A stretch of 49,855 nt of DNA from a bacterium 1xD8-48 (GCA_009917455.1 QZDS01000035.1:1-49855); one strand, 5' to 3'; positions 32,163 to 40,439 are shown, counted from the first letter of the stretch. Notes: generated from the sequence alone by a model not told the origin. Program-made: numbers and translations.

Positions 32163-33449
32163 ATGAACAATTATAAAAAGTTTATACCATGTATTTATCT
32201 TTTAAATGAAAAGGCGGTTGCCGGGCTTAAAAATACATCTGTTATTAGTGAGAATCCGGCTGAACTTGCCAGATTTTATGCGGAAAACAATGCTGACGAG
32301 CTTATTGTATTTGATTTGTCAACGGACGACGCTTCCCACGAAGCGTCTCTTGATATGCTGAAAATCATCTGTAAGGAAGCGCAGATACCTGTAATCGGAG
32401 CGGGGAATGTCAGACGGATGGAGGATATTAAGAAACTTCTTTATGCCGGATGTATGAAAGCCGCCCTGAACTATTCGAAGGAAAGCAACATTGCAATTAC
32501 GGAGGAGGTTTCCTTAAAGTTTGGCAAAGACAAGATTGTCGCCTGCGTCATGGACGATTCCGATATCACCGGTAACGAAGCGGTTCTGGAGGAATTTGTC
32601 CATTCGGTGATTCTGCTCAACGAAAGAACCATCAAGCAGGCGGTTTCCCTGTCCAGACGCCCTCTTATCGTCTCCCTGCCGGAAGTTTCCCTGGATAAAA
32701 TCATAGAGCTTTTATCCTGTGAAAATATCGAAGGAATCACCGGACCGGCGGTAAATGCCAACGCCAGGGAACTTATGGATATCAAGGATTTGTGCGCCGG
32801 AAACGGAGTGGCGGTGAGAACCTTCGAGCCTGTCGTTAAATGGGATGAGCTTAAGAAAAATTCTGATGGGCTTGTTCCGGTGATTGTTCAGGATTACAAA
32901 ACCCGGGAGGTTTTGATGATGGCTTACATGAACGAGGAAGCCTATTTGAGCACCCTAAAGAGCGGACGCATGACCTATTACAGCCGCAGCCGCGCCTGTC
33001 AATGGCTGAAGGGGGAAACCAGCGGCCATTTCCAGCATGTGAAGGAAATGACGGCGGACTGTGATAAGGATACGATTCTGGCCAGGGTTTCCCAGATTGG
33101 GGCTGCCTGCCACACCGGAAATTACAGCTGTTTTTTTAATGAAATCATGAAGAAGGAGTATGACGAGAGCAATCCTCTTATGATTTTTGAATCGGTGCTG
33201 AACGTGATTAAGGACAGAAAGGTTCACCCGAGAGAGGGCTCCTACACCAATTATCTTTTTGACAAGGGGATTGACAAGATTTTGAAAAAGCTTGGTGAGG
33301 AGGCCACTGAAATTGTAATCGCGGCTAAGAATCCCAACGCCAATGAGATTAAATATGAGATTGCCGATTTCCTTTATCACATGATGGTTCTTATGGTGGA
33401 AAAGGGTGTCACGTGGGAGGAAATTACGGAGGAGCTTGACAAGAGATAG
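32163..33449 (+). CDS. hisIE: Fusion of degenerate HisF-like barrel with HisI and HisE
   Basis: The 428-residue protein has three parts. Residues 1-215 resemble HisF/HisA: FIPCIYLLNEKAVAG aligns with HisF ACLDVKDGRVVKG, and PAELARFYAENNADELIVFDL and IPVIGAGNVRRMEDIKKLLYAG also fit. But HisF Asp11 is Tyr12 here, and Asp130 aligns with Met130 (next residue Asp), so cyclase activity is doubtful. Residues 235-330 are HisI, phosphoribosyl-AMP cyclohydrolase, with zinc cysteines C300, C316 and C323. Residues 340-428 are HisE, phosphoribosyl-ATP pyrophosphatase (KLGEEATEIVIAAKN). It follows hisB by 77 bases, and a three-codon frame ATG-AAA-GCA-TGA (32155-32166) overlaps its start. hisA, hisF and hisH are absent nearby. 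Confidence 0.9.
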   Translation: MNNYKKFIPCIYLLNEKAVAGLKNTSVISENPAELARFYAENNADELIVFDLSTDDASHEASLDMLKIICKEAQIPVIGAGNVRRMEDIKKLLYAGCMKAALNYSKESNIAITEEVSLKFGKDKIVACVMDDSDITGNEAVLEEFVHSVILLNERTIKQAVSLSRRPLIVSLPEVSLDKIIELLSCENIEGITGPAVNANARELMDIKDLCAGNGVAVRTFEPVVKWDELKKNSDGLVPVIVQDYKTREVLMMAYMNEEAYLSTLKSGRMTYYSRSRACQWLKGETSGHFQHVKEMTADCDKDTILARVSQIGAACHTGNYSCFFNEIMKKEYDESNPLMIFESVLNVIKDRKVHPREGSYTNYLFDKGIDKILKKLGEEATEIVIAAKNPNANEIKYEIADFLYHMMVLMVEKGVTWEEITEELDKR

Positions 33450-33450
33450 T

Positions 33451-33492
33451 AAATATGCACTGCATAATCCGGCCATGCAGTGCATATTTTTT
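33451..33492 (+). terminator. Terminator of the his operon
   Basis: A perfect 15-base stem (33451-33465 with 33475-33489) with a nine-base loop is continued by further T residues. It begins two bases after the stop codon region of the HisIE fusion gene. Confidence 0.9.
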
Positions 33493-33522
33493 ATTAAAGT
33501 TGACCGGAATGGACAATTATTT

Positions 33523-33909
33523 ATGAATAAAGTAAACACCAACAAAAGGCTGGAGCTGGTAAAGGCCATCCGCATGCAGAACCAATATGACAGGCAGCTT
33601 TTCCGCTCAAGAGAAAACTTTTTATATTCCGACTCCCCGGTACTGCGTCCGGCTGTCAGGAATGGAGAATTGTACAGTCTGGAAGCCGACGGGAAACAGG
33701 CTCCTGACGAAAAGACAGCGCCTGTAACCGGCAGCTTTCGGATAAGGCTGGTGATTGCAATGGTTTTATTGCTTTCTTTTGTAATATGCGATATCAGACA
33801 GGTTAGCTACGAGGGGGAGAACGCGGAGACCGTGTTTAATCGGATTGTTGAGGATACGGATTTGTCGGGGGTTCTGGACGGGATGGCGCTGCCACAGGCG
33901 GAATTTTAA
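33523..33909 (+). CDS. Small single-pass membrane protein, unknown
   Basis: The 128-residue product has a basic, charged N-terminal region of about 75 residues. A single membrane helix follows (about 74-91, IRLVIAMVLLLSFVICDI), then a short acidic tail of about 35 residues outside. The orientation would put the N-terminus in the cytoplasm. I recognise no domain. The ribosome site is weak (GGA about ten bases upstream). I took the ATG at 33523 because longer starts run through the his terminator. It lies alone between the his terminator and the radical SAM gene. Function unknown. Confidence 0.65.
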   Translation: MNKVNTNKRLELVKAIRMQNQYDRQLFRSRENFLYSDSPVLRPAVRNGELYSLEADGKQAPDEKTAPVTGSFRIRLVIAMVLLLSFVICDIRQVSYEGENAETVFNRIVEDTDLSGVLDGMALPQAEF

Positions 33910-34000
33910 TTGCTTTTGTTTTACGGATAGAATATAATAAAAATCGGAAAATTGTTTTTTGGACATTAATGTTCCTATGATAAGTAAAGGACTTATAACT

Positions 34001-35875
34001 ATGAGAAAACTGGCGTTAAGCGATGAGATACTGATGCGGGTGGAAAAGCCCGCCCGCTATATCGGCGGCGAAGTAAATTCGGTGATGAAAGACAGGGAGA
34101 GGGTGCGCCTCCGGTTCGCCATGTGCTTTCCCGATGTGTATGAAATCGGAATGTCCCACCTTGGCATACAGATTATTTACGACATGATGAACCGGTTCGA
34201 GGACGTATGGTGCGAGCGGGTATATTCGCCCTGGGTGGATTTGGATGAAATTATGCGGAAAGAGAAAATCCCCTTATTTGCCCTGGAATCTCAGGAACCT
34301 GTGAAGAATTTTGATTTTCTCGGAATTACCATTCAGTATGAAATGTGTTATACCAACATTTTACAGGTTCTGGACCTTTCCGGCATTCCGCTTCTTACAA
34401 AAGAAAGGAAAGAAAATGACCCGATTGTAATCGGAGGCGGGCCCTGTACCTACAATCCCGAGCCAATCTGTGACTTTTTTGATTTGTTTTATATTGGAGA
34501 GGCGGAGACGCAGTACCGGTCGCTGTTCGATTTGTACGAGGAGGGACAGGAAAAGGGATGGGGGCGCAAAGAATTCTTACAGCGGGCTGCAAAGATTCCC
34601 GGCATTTATGTCCCTTCTTTATATGAAGTGTACTATAACGGGGACGGAACCATTGCCGGAAGACGTGCGCTTATTCCGGGCATTCCCGAAATCATTGAAA
34701 AGGAACTGGTAAAGGATTTGTCAGACACTTATTATCCCCAAAAGCCGGTGGTTCCTTTTATTAAGGTTGCCCAGGACAGGGTGGTTCTGGAAATCCAGAG
34801 GGGCTGTATCAGGGGATGCCGATTCTGTCAGGCCGGCCAGCTTTACCGTCCGGTGAGGGAAAGGGACCTGGCGCGTCTTAAAAAGTACGCCGTGGACATG
34901 CTGAAAAACACCGGCCATGAGGAAATTTCCTTAAGCTCTTTAAGTTCCAGCGACTACTCAAGGCTTCCCGAACTGCTTGATTTTTTAATTGAAAGCTGCG
35001 GCAGGCAGAAAATCAATATTTCACTCCCTTCCCTTCGAATCGACGCTTTTTCTCTGGATGTGATGAACAAGGTTCAGGATGTAAAAAAAAGCAGTCTTAC
35101 GTTTGCGCCGGAGGCGGGAAGCCAGAGGCTTAGAAATATCATTAACAAAGGATTGACCGAGGAGGTCATTCTGGAAGGGGCAAGAATGGCTTTTGAAGGC
35201 GGCTGGACGCGGGTGAAGCTGTATTTTATGCTGGGGCTCCCCATGGAGACCGAGGAGGATATCAGAGGAATTGCCGATTTGTGTAATAAAATAGCGGCTG
35301 TTTTTTATGAGACGGTTCCCAAAGAAAAGCGGACGGGACGGGTGCAGATTGTGGCAAGCACCTCCTTTTTCATCCCAAAGCCTTTCACTCCCTTTCAGTG
35401 GACGGCGCAGTACACGAAGGAAGATTTTCTGGAGAAAGCTTATCTTACCAGAACCTCTATTGCCGGCGTACTGAACCGGAAAAGTATCAAATACAACTGG
35501 CACGAGGCGGATGCAAGTGTGCTTGAGGGAATTATGGCAAGGGGAGACAGGAGATTAAATCAGGTCATCCTTCGGGCTTACCAAAAGGGATGTCTTTACG
35601 ACGCATGGAGCGAGTATTACAAAAATGATATCTGGCTTGAAACCTTTGAGGAATGCGGCGTTGACCCGTCTTTTTATACGGTAAGGAAGAGGGCTGATAA
35701 CGAAATATTCCCATGGGATTTCATTGACTGCGGCGTTAGCAGGGAATTTCTATTGAGGGAATGGAAGAAAGCGCAGAGGGGCGAAACCACGCCTGACTGT
35801 CAGGAGCACTGCAACGGCTGCGGCGCGGCGAAATACGGAACAGGCATCTGCGTAAGGAACAGCGCAGGTAAGTAA
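34001..35875 (+). CDS. TIGR03960 family B12-binding-domain radical SAM protein
   Basis: The 624-residue protein begins with a cobalamin-binding-like domain (RLRFAMCFPDVYEIGMSHLGIQIIYDMMN). A radical SAM core follows with the cluster motif CIRGCRFC at residues 269-276 (CxxxCxxC). A C-terminal cysteine-rich end, HCNGCGAAKYGTGIC, could bind a further metal or Fe-S cluster. It belongs to the TIGR03960 family, always found beside a TIGR03936/DUF2344 protein, as here. The pair is thought to modify RNA or a ribosomal component, but the reaction is unknown. I chose the ATG at 34001 (AAAGGA upstream); a TTG at 33959 has no ribosome site. Confidence 0.92.
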   Translation: MRKLALSDEILMRVEKPARYIGGEVNSVMKDRERVRLRFAMCFPDVYEIGMSHLGIQIIYDMMNRFEDVWCERVYSPWVDLDEIMRKEKIPLFALESQEPVKNFDFLGITIQYEMCYTNILQVLDLSGIPLLTKERKENDPIVIGGGPCTYNPEPICDFFDLFYIGEAETQYRSLFDLYEEGQEKGWGRKEFLQRAAKIPGIYVPSLYEVYYNGDGTIAGRRALIPGIPEIIEKELVKDLSDTYYPQKPVVPFIKVAQDRVVLEIQRGCIRGCRFCQAGQLYRPVRERDLARLKKYAVDMLKNTGHEEISLSSLSSSDYSRLPELLDFLIESCGRQKINISLPSLRIDAFSLDVMNKVQDVKKSSLTFAPEAGSQRLRNIINKGLTEEVILEGARMAFEGGWTRVKLYFMLGLPMETEEDIRGIADLCNKIAAVFYETVPKEKRTGRVQIVASTSFFIPKPFTPFQWTAQYTKEDFLEKAYLTRTSIAGVLNRKSIKYNWHEADASVLEGIMARGDRRLNQVILRAYQKGCLYDAWSEYYKNDIWLETFEECGVDPSFYTVRKRADNEIFPWDFIDCGVSREFLLREWKKAQRGETTPDCQEHCNGCGAAKYGTGICVRNSAGK

Positions 35876-35910
35876 CATTCGCTTACAGAGCAGGTAACAG
35901 GAGAACAATT

Positions 35911-36588
35911 ATGAAAGTAAGAATCAAATTTTCCAAATACGGCGCGCTCCGTTTCATCGGGCACCTGGATGTCATGCGGTATTTCCAGAAAGCCATCAGA
36001 AGGGCGGAAATCGACATTGCCTATTCGGAGGGGTTCAGTCCCCACCAGATTATGTCCTTTGCATCGCCCTTATCCGTAGGCCATACGAGCAGCGGGGAAT
36101 ATTTTGATATTGAGGTGAACTCCTTTACGGACGAGGAGGATATGCGTAAAAGGCTCCAGGACGTGATGGCGGAGGGAATTGATATTTTAAAAATAAAGCT
36201 TCTTCCCGAAAAGGAGAAAAACGCCATGGCCAGCGTTGCTGCGGCGGATTACCTGCTGACCTTCAGCGAGCGTTTTACGCCGCCGGAAGGCTGGGAAGAA
36301 CAGCTTCTGGAATTTTATGCGCAGGAAATAATTCCCGCTATAAAAAAGACCAAAAAGAGCGAGAGGGAGATAAATCTGAAAGAAGGCATCTACCGTTTGG
36401 AAATCCGAAAGGACGGCGTGTACATGCTTCTGGACGCAGGCAGCGGAAGCAACTTAAAGCCCGGCTTTGTGATGGACTTCTTTTTTGAAAAGCAGGGCGT
36501 TTCGCTTCCCGAATACCCTTTCCGTATTCACAGAATAGAAACCTATAAAAGAAATGACGGCGGAAGTTTGGAGCCGCTGGCTCTCTGA
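35911..36588 (+). CDS. TIGR03936 family protein (DUF2344)
   Basis: The 225-residue protein has the family start KVRIKFSKYGALRFIGHLDVMRYFQKAIRRAEIDIAYSEGFSPHQIMSFASPLSVGHTSSGEYFDIE and a C-terminal part with few features. It is the usual partner of the TIGR03960 radical SAM protein, and in some genomes the two are fused. Its role is unknown; the N-terminal sequence suggests recognition of an RNA or protein substrate. It is 35 bases after its partner, and an AGGAGAA site precedes the start. Confidence 0.92.
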   Translation: MKVRIKFSKYGALRFIGHLDVMRYFQKAIRRAEIDIAYSEGFSPHQIMSFASPLSVGHTSSGEYFDIEVNSFTDEEDMRKRLQDVMAEGIDILKIKLLPEKEKNAMASVAAADYLLTFSERFTPPEGWEEQLLEFYAQEIIPAIKKTKKSEREINLKEGIYRLEIRKDGVYMLLDAGSGSNLKPGFVMDFFFEKQGVSLPEYPFRIHRIETYKRNDGGSLEPLAL

Positions 36589-36597
36589 GCGTCAAAT

Positions 36598-36610
36598 GAT
36601 GCTTCGCATC
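36598..36610. repeat. Small hairpin GATGC-TTC-GCATC
   Basis: A perfect five-base stem around TTC lies in the 71-base gap between the DUF2344 and RNase G genes. It resembles those at 32-46 and 5320-5332. It has no U-tract, so it is not a classical terminator. Confidence 0.35.
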
Positions 36611-36659
36611 CGCCTGACTCATTGTCCGCAGGAATAAACAGAATTTGCCGGAGAATCAT

Positions 36660-37919
36660 ATGGGAAAAATTATTATTGTAAAACAGCCTGTGCCGGAAAA
36701 ACCGGAACACAAAACAGAATATTCAGGCGGGCAGCCGGGTTTCCGGCTTCTTCTTACGCTTTTTGACGAAAAACGGCCCTGTCTGATGGAAACGGCGCCT
36801 CTGCTCACGGAGGAGGGAATCCTCGGCAATATTTATCTTGCAAGAGTTCAGGATGTTGTACCCGGGCTTCGGGGAGCGTTCCTTTCCATCTCAAAAGAAG
36901 AAACCGTATATCTGTCGCTGGCAAAATGCCGGGAAATCCTGATTGCCAACAGACAGGGTTCCGGCGAAAATCTCCGCCAGGGCGACGAGGTGGTGGTGCA
37001 AATCACGGGGGAAGCCCTGAAAACCAAGCAGCCTACAGCCTCTGAAAATCTCACGCTTACAGGTCAGTATTGTGTGTGCGGCTATTTCAGACACGGAATC
37101 CACTATTCCAGAAAACTAAGTGAAGACAGGAAAAAAGAAATTGACGATGCCATCAAAGCGCAGGAAATGACCGGGCGGAAAAATTATCAGTTCACCATCC
37201 GCACCAACGCCGGGGAACTCAACGATTTGACGCCTCTTTTTGCGGAAATGAAAGATTTTATCCGAACCTTCGACACCCTCGCCAATGTTTACAGGCACAG
37301 AACCTGCCACAGCCTCCTTTATAAGAAGGAAGCGGAGATTTTAAGCCGGATAAAGAACATTCCTCTTGATGCTTATGACGAGATTGTGACGGACGAGGAG
37401 GATGTTTATTATTTTTTGTCAGAGCAGATAAACAAAAGCTCCCCCTCGCAGGCTGTTTATTGTCATGAAAAGCCCGTACGGCTTTACCGGGACGAGCTTC
37501 TTCCTCTTGCCAGGCTTTACAGTCTGGAAACCCATTTAAAGGAGGCTCTCGGAAAAAGGGTATGGCTTCCCTGCGGAGGCTATCTGGTGATTGAGCCCAC
37601 AGAGGCTATGACGGTGATTGACGTGAATTCAGGTAAGGCTGTCAGTAAAGGAAAGAAAAATAAGGAAAGCTACTTGTCAGTCAATCTTGAAGCGGCAAAG
37701 GAGGTCGCAAGGCAGCTCCGGCTCCGAAATTATTCCGGTATGATTATGGTGGATTTTATCAGCATGGAAAAAGAGGACGATAACAGGATTCTGCTTGAAA
37801 AGCTGGACAGATACCTTCGGGAGGACAAGGTACCCGCAAGGCTGGTGGATATGACGGCTCTGGGAATCGTGGAAATCACCAGAAAAAAGGTAAGCAGGCC
37901 GCTTTCGGATTTTCTATAA
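36660..37919 (+). CDS. rng: Ribonuclease E/G family protein
   Basis: RNase E/G-type endoribonucleases process rRNA and mRNA. The 419-residue product has an S1-type RNA-binding region (EEGILGNIYLARVQDVVPGLRGAFLSI), the 5'-sensor/core and the catalytic metal-binding aspartates in MTVIDVNSGKAVSKGKK and MIMVDFISMEKEDD. It ends soon after DMTALGIVEITRKKVSRPL, lacking the CPxCxGTG zinc-link tail and the degradosome arm of E. coli RNase E, as in short Clostridial forms. I chose the ATG at 36660, with GGAG six bases upstream. The neighbours (radical SAM pair and L21) are those commonly found with it. Confidence 0.93.
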   Translation: MGKIIIVKQPVPEKPEHKTEYSGGQPGFRLLLTLFDEKRPCLMETAPLLTEEGILGNIYLARVQDVVPGLRGAFLSISKEETVYLSLAKCREILIANRQGSGENLRQGDEVVVQITGEALKTKQPTASENLTLTGQYCVCGYFRHGIHYSRKLSEDRKKEIDDAIKAQEMTGRKNYQFTIRTNAGELNDLTPLFAEMKDFIRTFDTLANVYRHRTCHSLLYKKEAEILSRIKNIPLDAYDEIVTDEEDVYYFLSEQINKSSPSQAVYCHEKPVRLYRDELLPLARLYSLETHLKEALGKRVWLPCGGYLVIEPTEAMTVIDVNSGKAVSKGKKNKESYLSVNLEAAKEVARQLRLRNYSGMIMVDFISMEKEDDNRILLEKLDRYLREDKVPARLVDMTALGIVEITRKKVSRPLSDFL

Positions 37920-37925
37920 AAAAGC

Positions 37926-37954
37926 TTGACAGTATTTTGACGATATGTTACATT
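37926..37954 (+). promoter_or_regulatory. Promoter of the rplU operon
   Basis: The -35 is TTGACA (37926-37931), the spacer is 17 bases and the -10 is TACATT (37949-37954). It lies about 105 bases upstream of rplU and so leaves a leader of about 100 bases. Confidence 0.7.
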
Positions 37955-37960
37955 TTATGA

Positions 37961-38058
37961 GTATGCCGCATAACGAGGCTTAAAGAGTTTGCGCTTTTGC
38001 AGGTTCTGCCGTAGTTAGCGAGTAAAATCAGTTTTGCTGATTAGTATAGGAGGTGCCA
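37961..38058 (+). ncRNA. Candidate L21 leader (autoregulatory mRNA structure)
   Basis: The untranslated leader before rplU can fold into several hairpins. Examples are GCAG-GTT-CTGC near 38000 and AATCAG-TTTTG-CTGATT near 38025-38042, the latter just before the ribosome site AGGAGG. In Firmicutes an L21 leader motif at this position is described, with ribosomal protein L21 thought to bind it. I identify it by position and folding potential, not by a full structural match. Confidence 0.45.
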
Positions 38059-38059
38059 T

Positions 38060-38365
38060 ATGTACGCAATCATCGTAACAGGCGGAAAGCAGTATAAGGT
38101 TTCCGAAGGCGACGAAATCAAAGTGGAGAAGCTTGACGTAGAGCCGGGAGATACCGTAACCTTTGACAAGGTAATTGCTGTAAGCGACAAGGAGCTTAAG
38201 GTAGCAGGCGATGTGGAAAACGCCAGCGTAACCGCAACCGTGGTTAAGCAGGACAGATTCCCCAAGGTTATTGTCTATAAGTATAAGAGAAAAACCGGCT
38301 ATCACAAGAAGAATGGTCACAGACAAGCATACACGCAGGTAAAGATTGAAAAAATCAACGCTTAA
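38060..38365 (+). CDS. rplU: Ribosomal protein bL21
   Basis: This is a 101-residue large-subunit protein that binds 23S rRNA. It shows MYAIIVTGGKQYKVSEGDEIKVEKLDVEPGDTVTFDKV and VIVYKYKRKTGYHKKNGHRQAYTQVKIEKI, the full family pattern at normal length. AGGAGG lies six bases upstream. The following gene begins two bases after its stop, and the order rplU-prp-rpmA is the Firmicutes standard. Confidence 0.98.
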   Translation: MYAIIVTGGKQYKVSEGDEIKVEKLDVEPGDTVTFDKVIAVSDKELKVAGDVENASVTATVVKQDRFPKVIVYKYKRKTGYHKKNGHRQAYTQVKIEKINA

Positions 38366-38367
38366 TA

Positions 38368-38697
38368 ATGACTACAATCACGATTACAAAATCCAGAGCG
38401 GGAGAATATAAGAAGATAATCTGCAGGGGACATGCCGGTTATGCGGAAAGCGGAAGCGACATTGTCTGCAGCGCGGTTTCCATGCTGGTAATAAATACCA
38501 TCAATTCCCTGGAGCTTCTAACCGATACACGGACGGAGGCGGCGGCCGATGAAGAAAAGGGTGTCATTACCTGTTCCTTTACCGGTGTACCGGATAAGGG
38601 CGGGAAGCTTCTTCTTGACTCCATGGTGCTCGGACTTGAAAACGTTGCCAGCGAGTACGGCGGTAAGTATTTAAAACTTAATTTTAAGGAGGTGTAA
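38368..38697 (+). CDS. prp: Ribosomal-processing cysteine protease Prp
   Basis: Prp cuts the N-terminal extension from ribosomal protein L27 in Firmicutes; the cut is essential in Staphylococcus aureus. The 109-residue product carries the catalytic histidine in CRGHAGYAESGSDIVCSAVS (His22) and the cysteine (Cys34) at the family spacing. Its substrate L27 is encoded three bases downstream with the expected cleavable leader, so enzyme and substrate are co-expressed. Confidence 0.95.
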   Translation: MTTITITKSRAGEYKKIICRGHAGYAESGSDIVCSAVSMLVINTINSLELLTDTRTEAAADEEKGVITCSFTGVPDKGGKLLLDSMVLGLENVASEYGGKYLKLNFKEV

Positions 38698-38700
38698 AAC

Positions 38701-38985
38701 ATGTTAAAGCTTAACCTTCAATTTTTTGCTCATAAAAAAGGTGTTGGTTCCACAAAGAACGGCAGAGACTCCGAATCCAAGCGACTTGGCGCGAAGAGAG
38801 CCGACGGCCAATTTGTAAAAGCAGGAAATATTTTATACAGACAGCGCGGGACGAAGATTCATCCCGGTATCAATGTAGGACGCGGCGGTGACGATACATT
38901 GTTTGCTCTTGTTGACGGTGTTCTCAGATTCGAGAGAAAAGGCAGGGACAAGAAACAGGCTTCTGTATATCCTGTAGAGAAATAA
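38701..38985 (+). CDS. rpmA: Ribosomal protein bL27 with Prp-cleavable N-terminal extension
   Basis: The 94-residue protein is a large-subunit component near the peptidyl transferase centre. It begins MLKLNLQFF followed by AHKKGVGSTKNGRDS. Mature L27 starts at the alanine (residue 10), and the nine-residue extension with its QFF-A junction is the Prp recognition site. The body includes GAKRADGQFVKAGNILYRQRGTKIHPG. AAGGAGG lies before the start. A terminator follows ten bases after the stop. Confidence 0.98.
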   Translation: MLKLNLQFFAHKKGVGSTKNGRDSESKRLGAKRADGQFVKAGNILYRQRGTKIHPGINVGRGGDDTLFALVDGVLRFERKGRDKKQASVYPVEK

Positions 38986-38995
38986 TGCAGTTATT

Positions 38996-39029
38996 GGCTT
39001 CAAACATATTTTTGTTTGAAGCCTTTTTT
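38996..39029 (+). terminator. Terminator after rpmA
   Basis: GGCTTCAAAC (38996-39005) pairs fully with GTTTGAAGCC (39014-39023), with an eight-base loop and six T residues. It would separate the ribosomal protein genes from obg, although read-through is common here. Confidence 0.85.
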
Positions 39030-39122
39030 CACTGTGCATCCGGACATTGCCACAGGGCATGCCCTAAAGGGCTGTGCCGGAAAGGTATATGACGGGCGAG
39101 ACGGTTCTGAAAGGAAAATGGA

Positions 39123-40418
39123 ATGTTTGCAGACAGAGCGAGAATTTATGTGCGGAGCGGGAAAGGCGGCGACGGCAGCGTGTCCTTCCGGCGGGAAAAA
39201 TATATTCCCAGCGGCGGCCCTGACGGCGGCGACGGCGGTCACGGCGGAAGCGTTATCCTTGAGGTGGACGAGGGTTTAAACACGCTTACCGATTACCGGC
39301 ATGCCCGTAAATACCGCGCCGAAGACGGAGAAAACGGCAGCAAACGGAACTGCCGGGGCAAAAACGGAAACGACTGTATTTTAAAGGTGCCGGAAGGGAC
39401 TGTCATCAAGGAAGCGGAAAGCGGAAAGGTGATTACGGATATGTCCGGTGAAAACAGGCGTTTTGTCCTGCTTACCGGCGGCCGGGGCGGCAACGGGAAT
39501 CAGCATTACGCCACAAGCACCATGCAGGCGCCTAAGTATGCGCAGCCGGGACAGCCGGCCAGGGAGCTGGAAATTTTGATGGAGCTTAAGGTAATTGCCG
39601 ACGTTGGCCTGGTGGGATTTCCCAATGTGGGTAAATCCACCTTTTTAACCAGAGTGTCCAACGCAAGGCCGAAGATTGCCAACTATCACTTTACAACTCT
39701 CGACCCTCATCTGGGGGTGGTTGACCTCCCGGAGGCAGGCGGTTTTGTGATTGCCGATATTCCGGGGCTTATCGAAGGAGCGTCCGAGGGTGTGGGGCTT
39801 GGCTTTGAATTTCTGCGCCATATCGAGAGAACAAGGGTGATTATCCATATTGTGGATGCCGCCGGAACCGAGGGCAGAGATCCCGTCGCCGATATCTATG
39901 CCATAAACAGAGAACTGGAAAACTATGATTCCGGTATTGCCAGACGTCCTCAGGTAATTGCCGCCAACAAAACAGACATGATTTATCAGGAAGACGGGAA
40001 AAAAGACCCGGTATCCCTTTTAAAGGAAGAATTTGAGCCGAAAGGAATCCGCGTTTACCCGATTTCCGCAATCAGCGGCAGGGGGATTCGGGAGCTTCTT
40101 TTCCACGTAAAGGAAATGCTGGATAAGCAGGAGAAGAAGCCGGTAATTTTCGAGCAGGAATTTTTCCCGGAATATATGCTGCCTTCCTCCGACGAGCCCT
40201 ACACGGTAACCTATGACGAGGAAAAGTCGGAATATGTTGTGGAAGGCCCCCGCATTGAAAAGATGCTGGGCTATACAAACCTTGATTCCGAAAGAGGTTT
40301 TACCTTCTTCCAGAATTTCCTGAAGGAAAACGGTATTCTGGAACAGCTGGAAGCCCTTGGAATCGGCGAAGGAGATACCGTCAGAATGTACGGGCTGTCT
40401 TTTGATTACTACAGGTAG
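39123..40418 (+). CDS. obg: GTPase Obg (ObgE/CgtA)
   Basis: Obg is an essential GTPase involved in large-subunit assembly and stress responses. The 431-residue protein has the glycine-rich Obg fold (residues 1-158, ARIYVRSGKGGDGSVSFRREKY). The G domain carries G1 GFPNVGKST (165-173), G3 ADIPGLIEGA and G4 ANKTDM. It also has the C-terminal OCT domain (about 350-431), which is typical of Gram-positive Obg. The ATG at 39123 has AAGGAAAA upstream. It is the standard follower of rpmA. Confidence 0.97.
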   Translation: MFADRARIYVRSGKGGDGSVSFRREKYIPSGGPDGGDGGHGGSVILEVDEGLNTLTDYRHARKYRAEDGENGSKRNCRGKNGNDCILKVPEGTVIKEAESGKVITDMSGENRRFVLLTGGRGGNGNQHYATSTMQAPKYAQPGQPARELEILMELKVIADVGLVGFPNVGKSTFLTRVSNARPKIANYHFTTLDPHLGVVDLPEAGGFVIADIPGLIEGASEGVGLGFEFLRHIERTRVIIHIVDAAGTEGRDPVADIYAINRELENYDSGIARRPQVIAANKTDMIYQEDGKKDPVSLLKEEFEPKGIRVYPISAISGRGIRELLFHVKEMLDKQEKKPVIFEQEFFPEYMLPSSDEPYTVTYDEEKSEYVVEGPRIEKMLGYTNLDSERGFTFFQNFLKENGILEQLEALGIGEGDTVRMYGLSFDYYR

Positions 40419-40439
40419 AACGATATATGGAGATTGATT

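Noticed and set aside
33499..33504. TTGACC as a -35 element for the small membrane protein
   Set aside because: No -10 element lies at a usable distance before the start codon at 33523.
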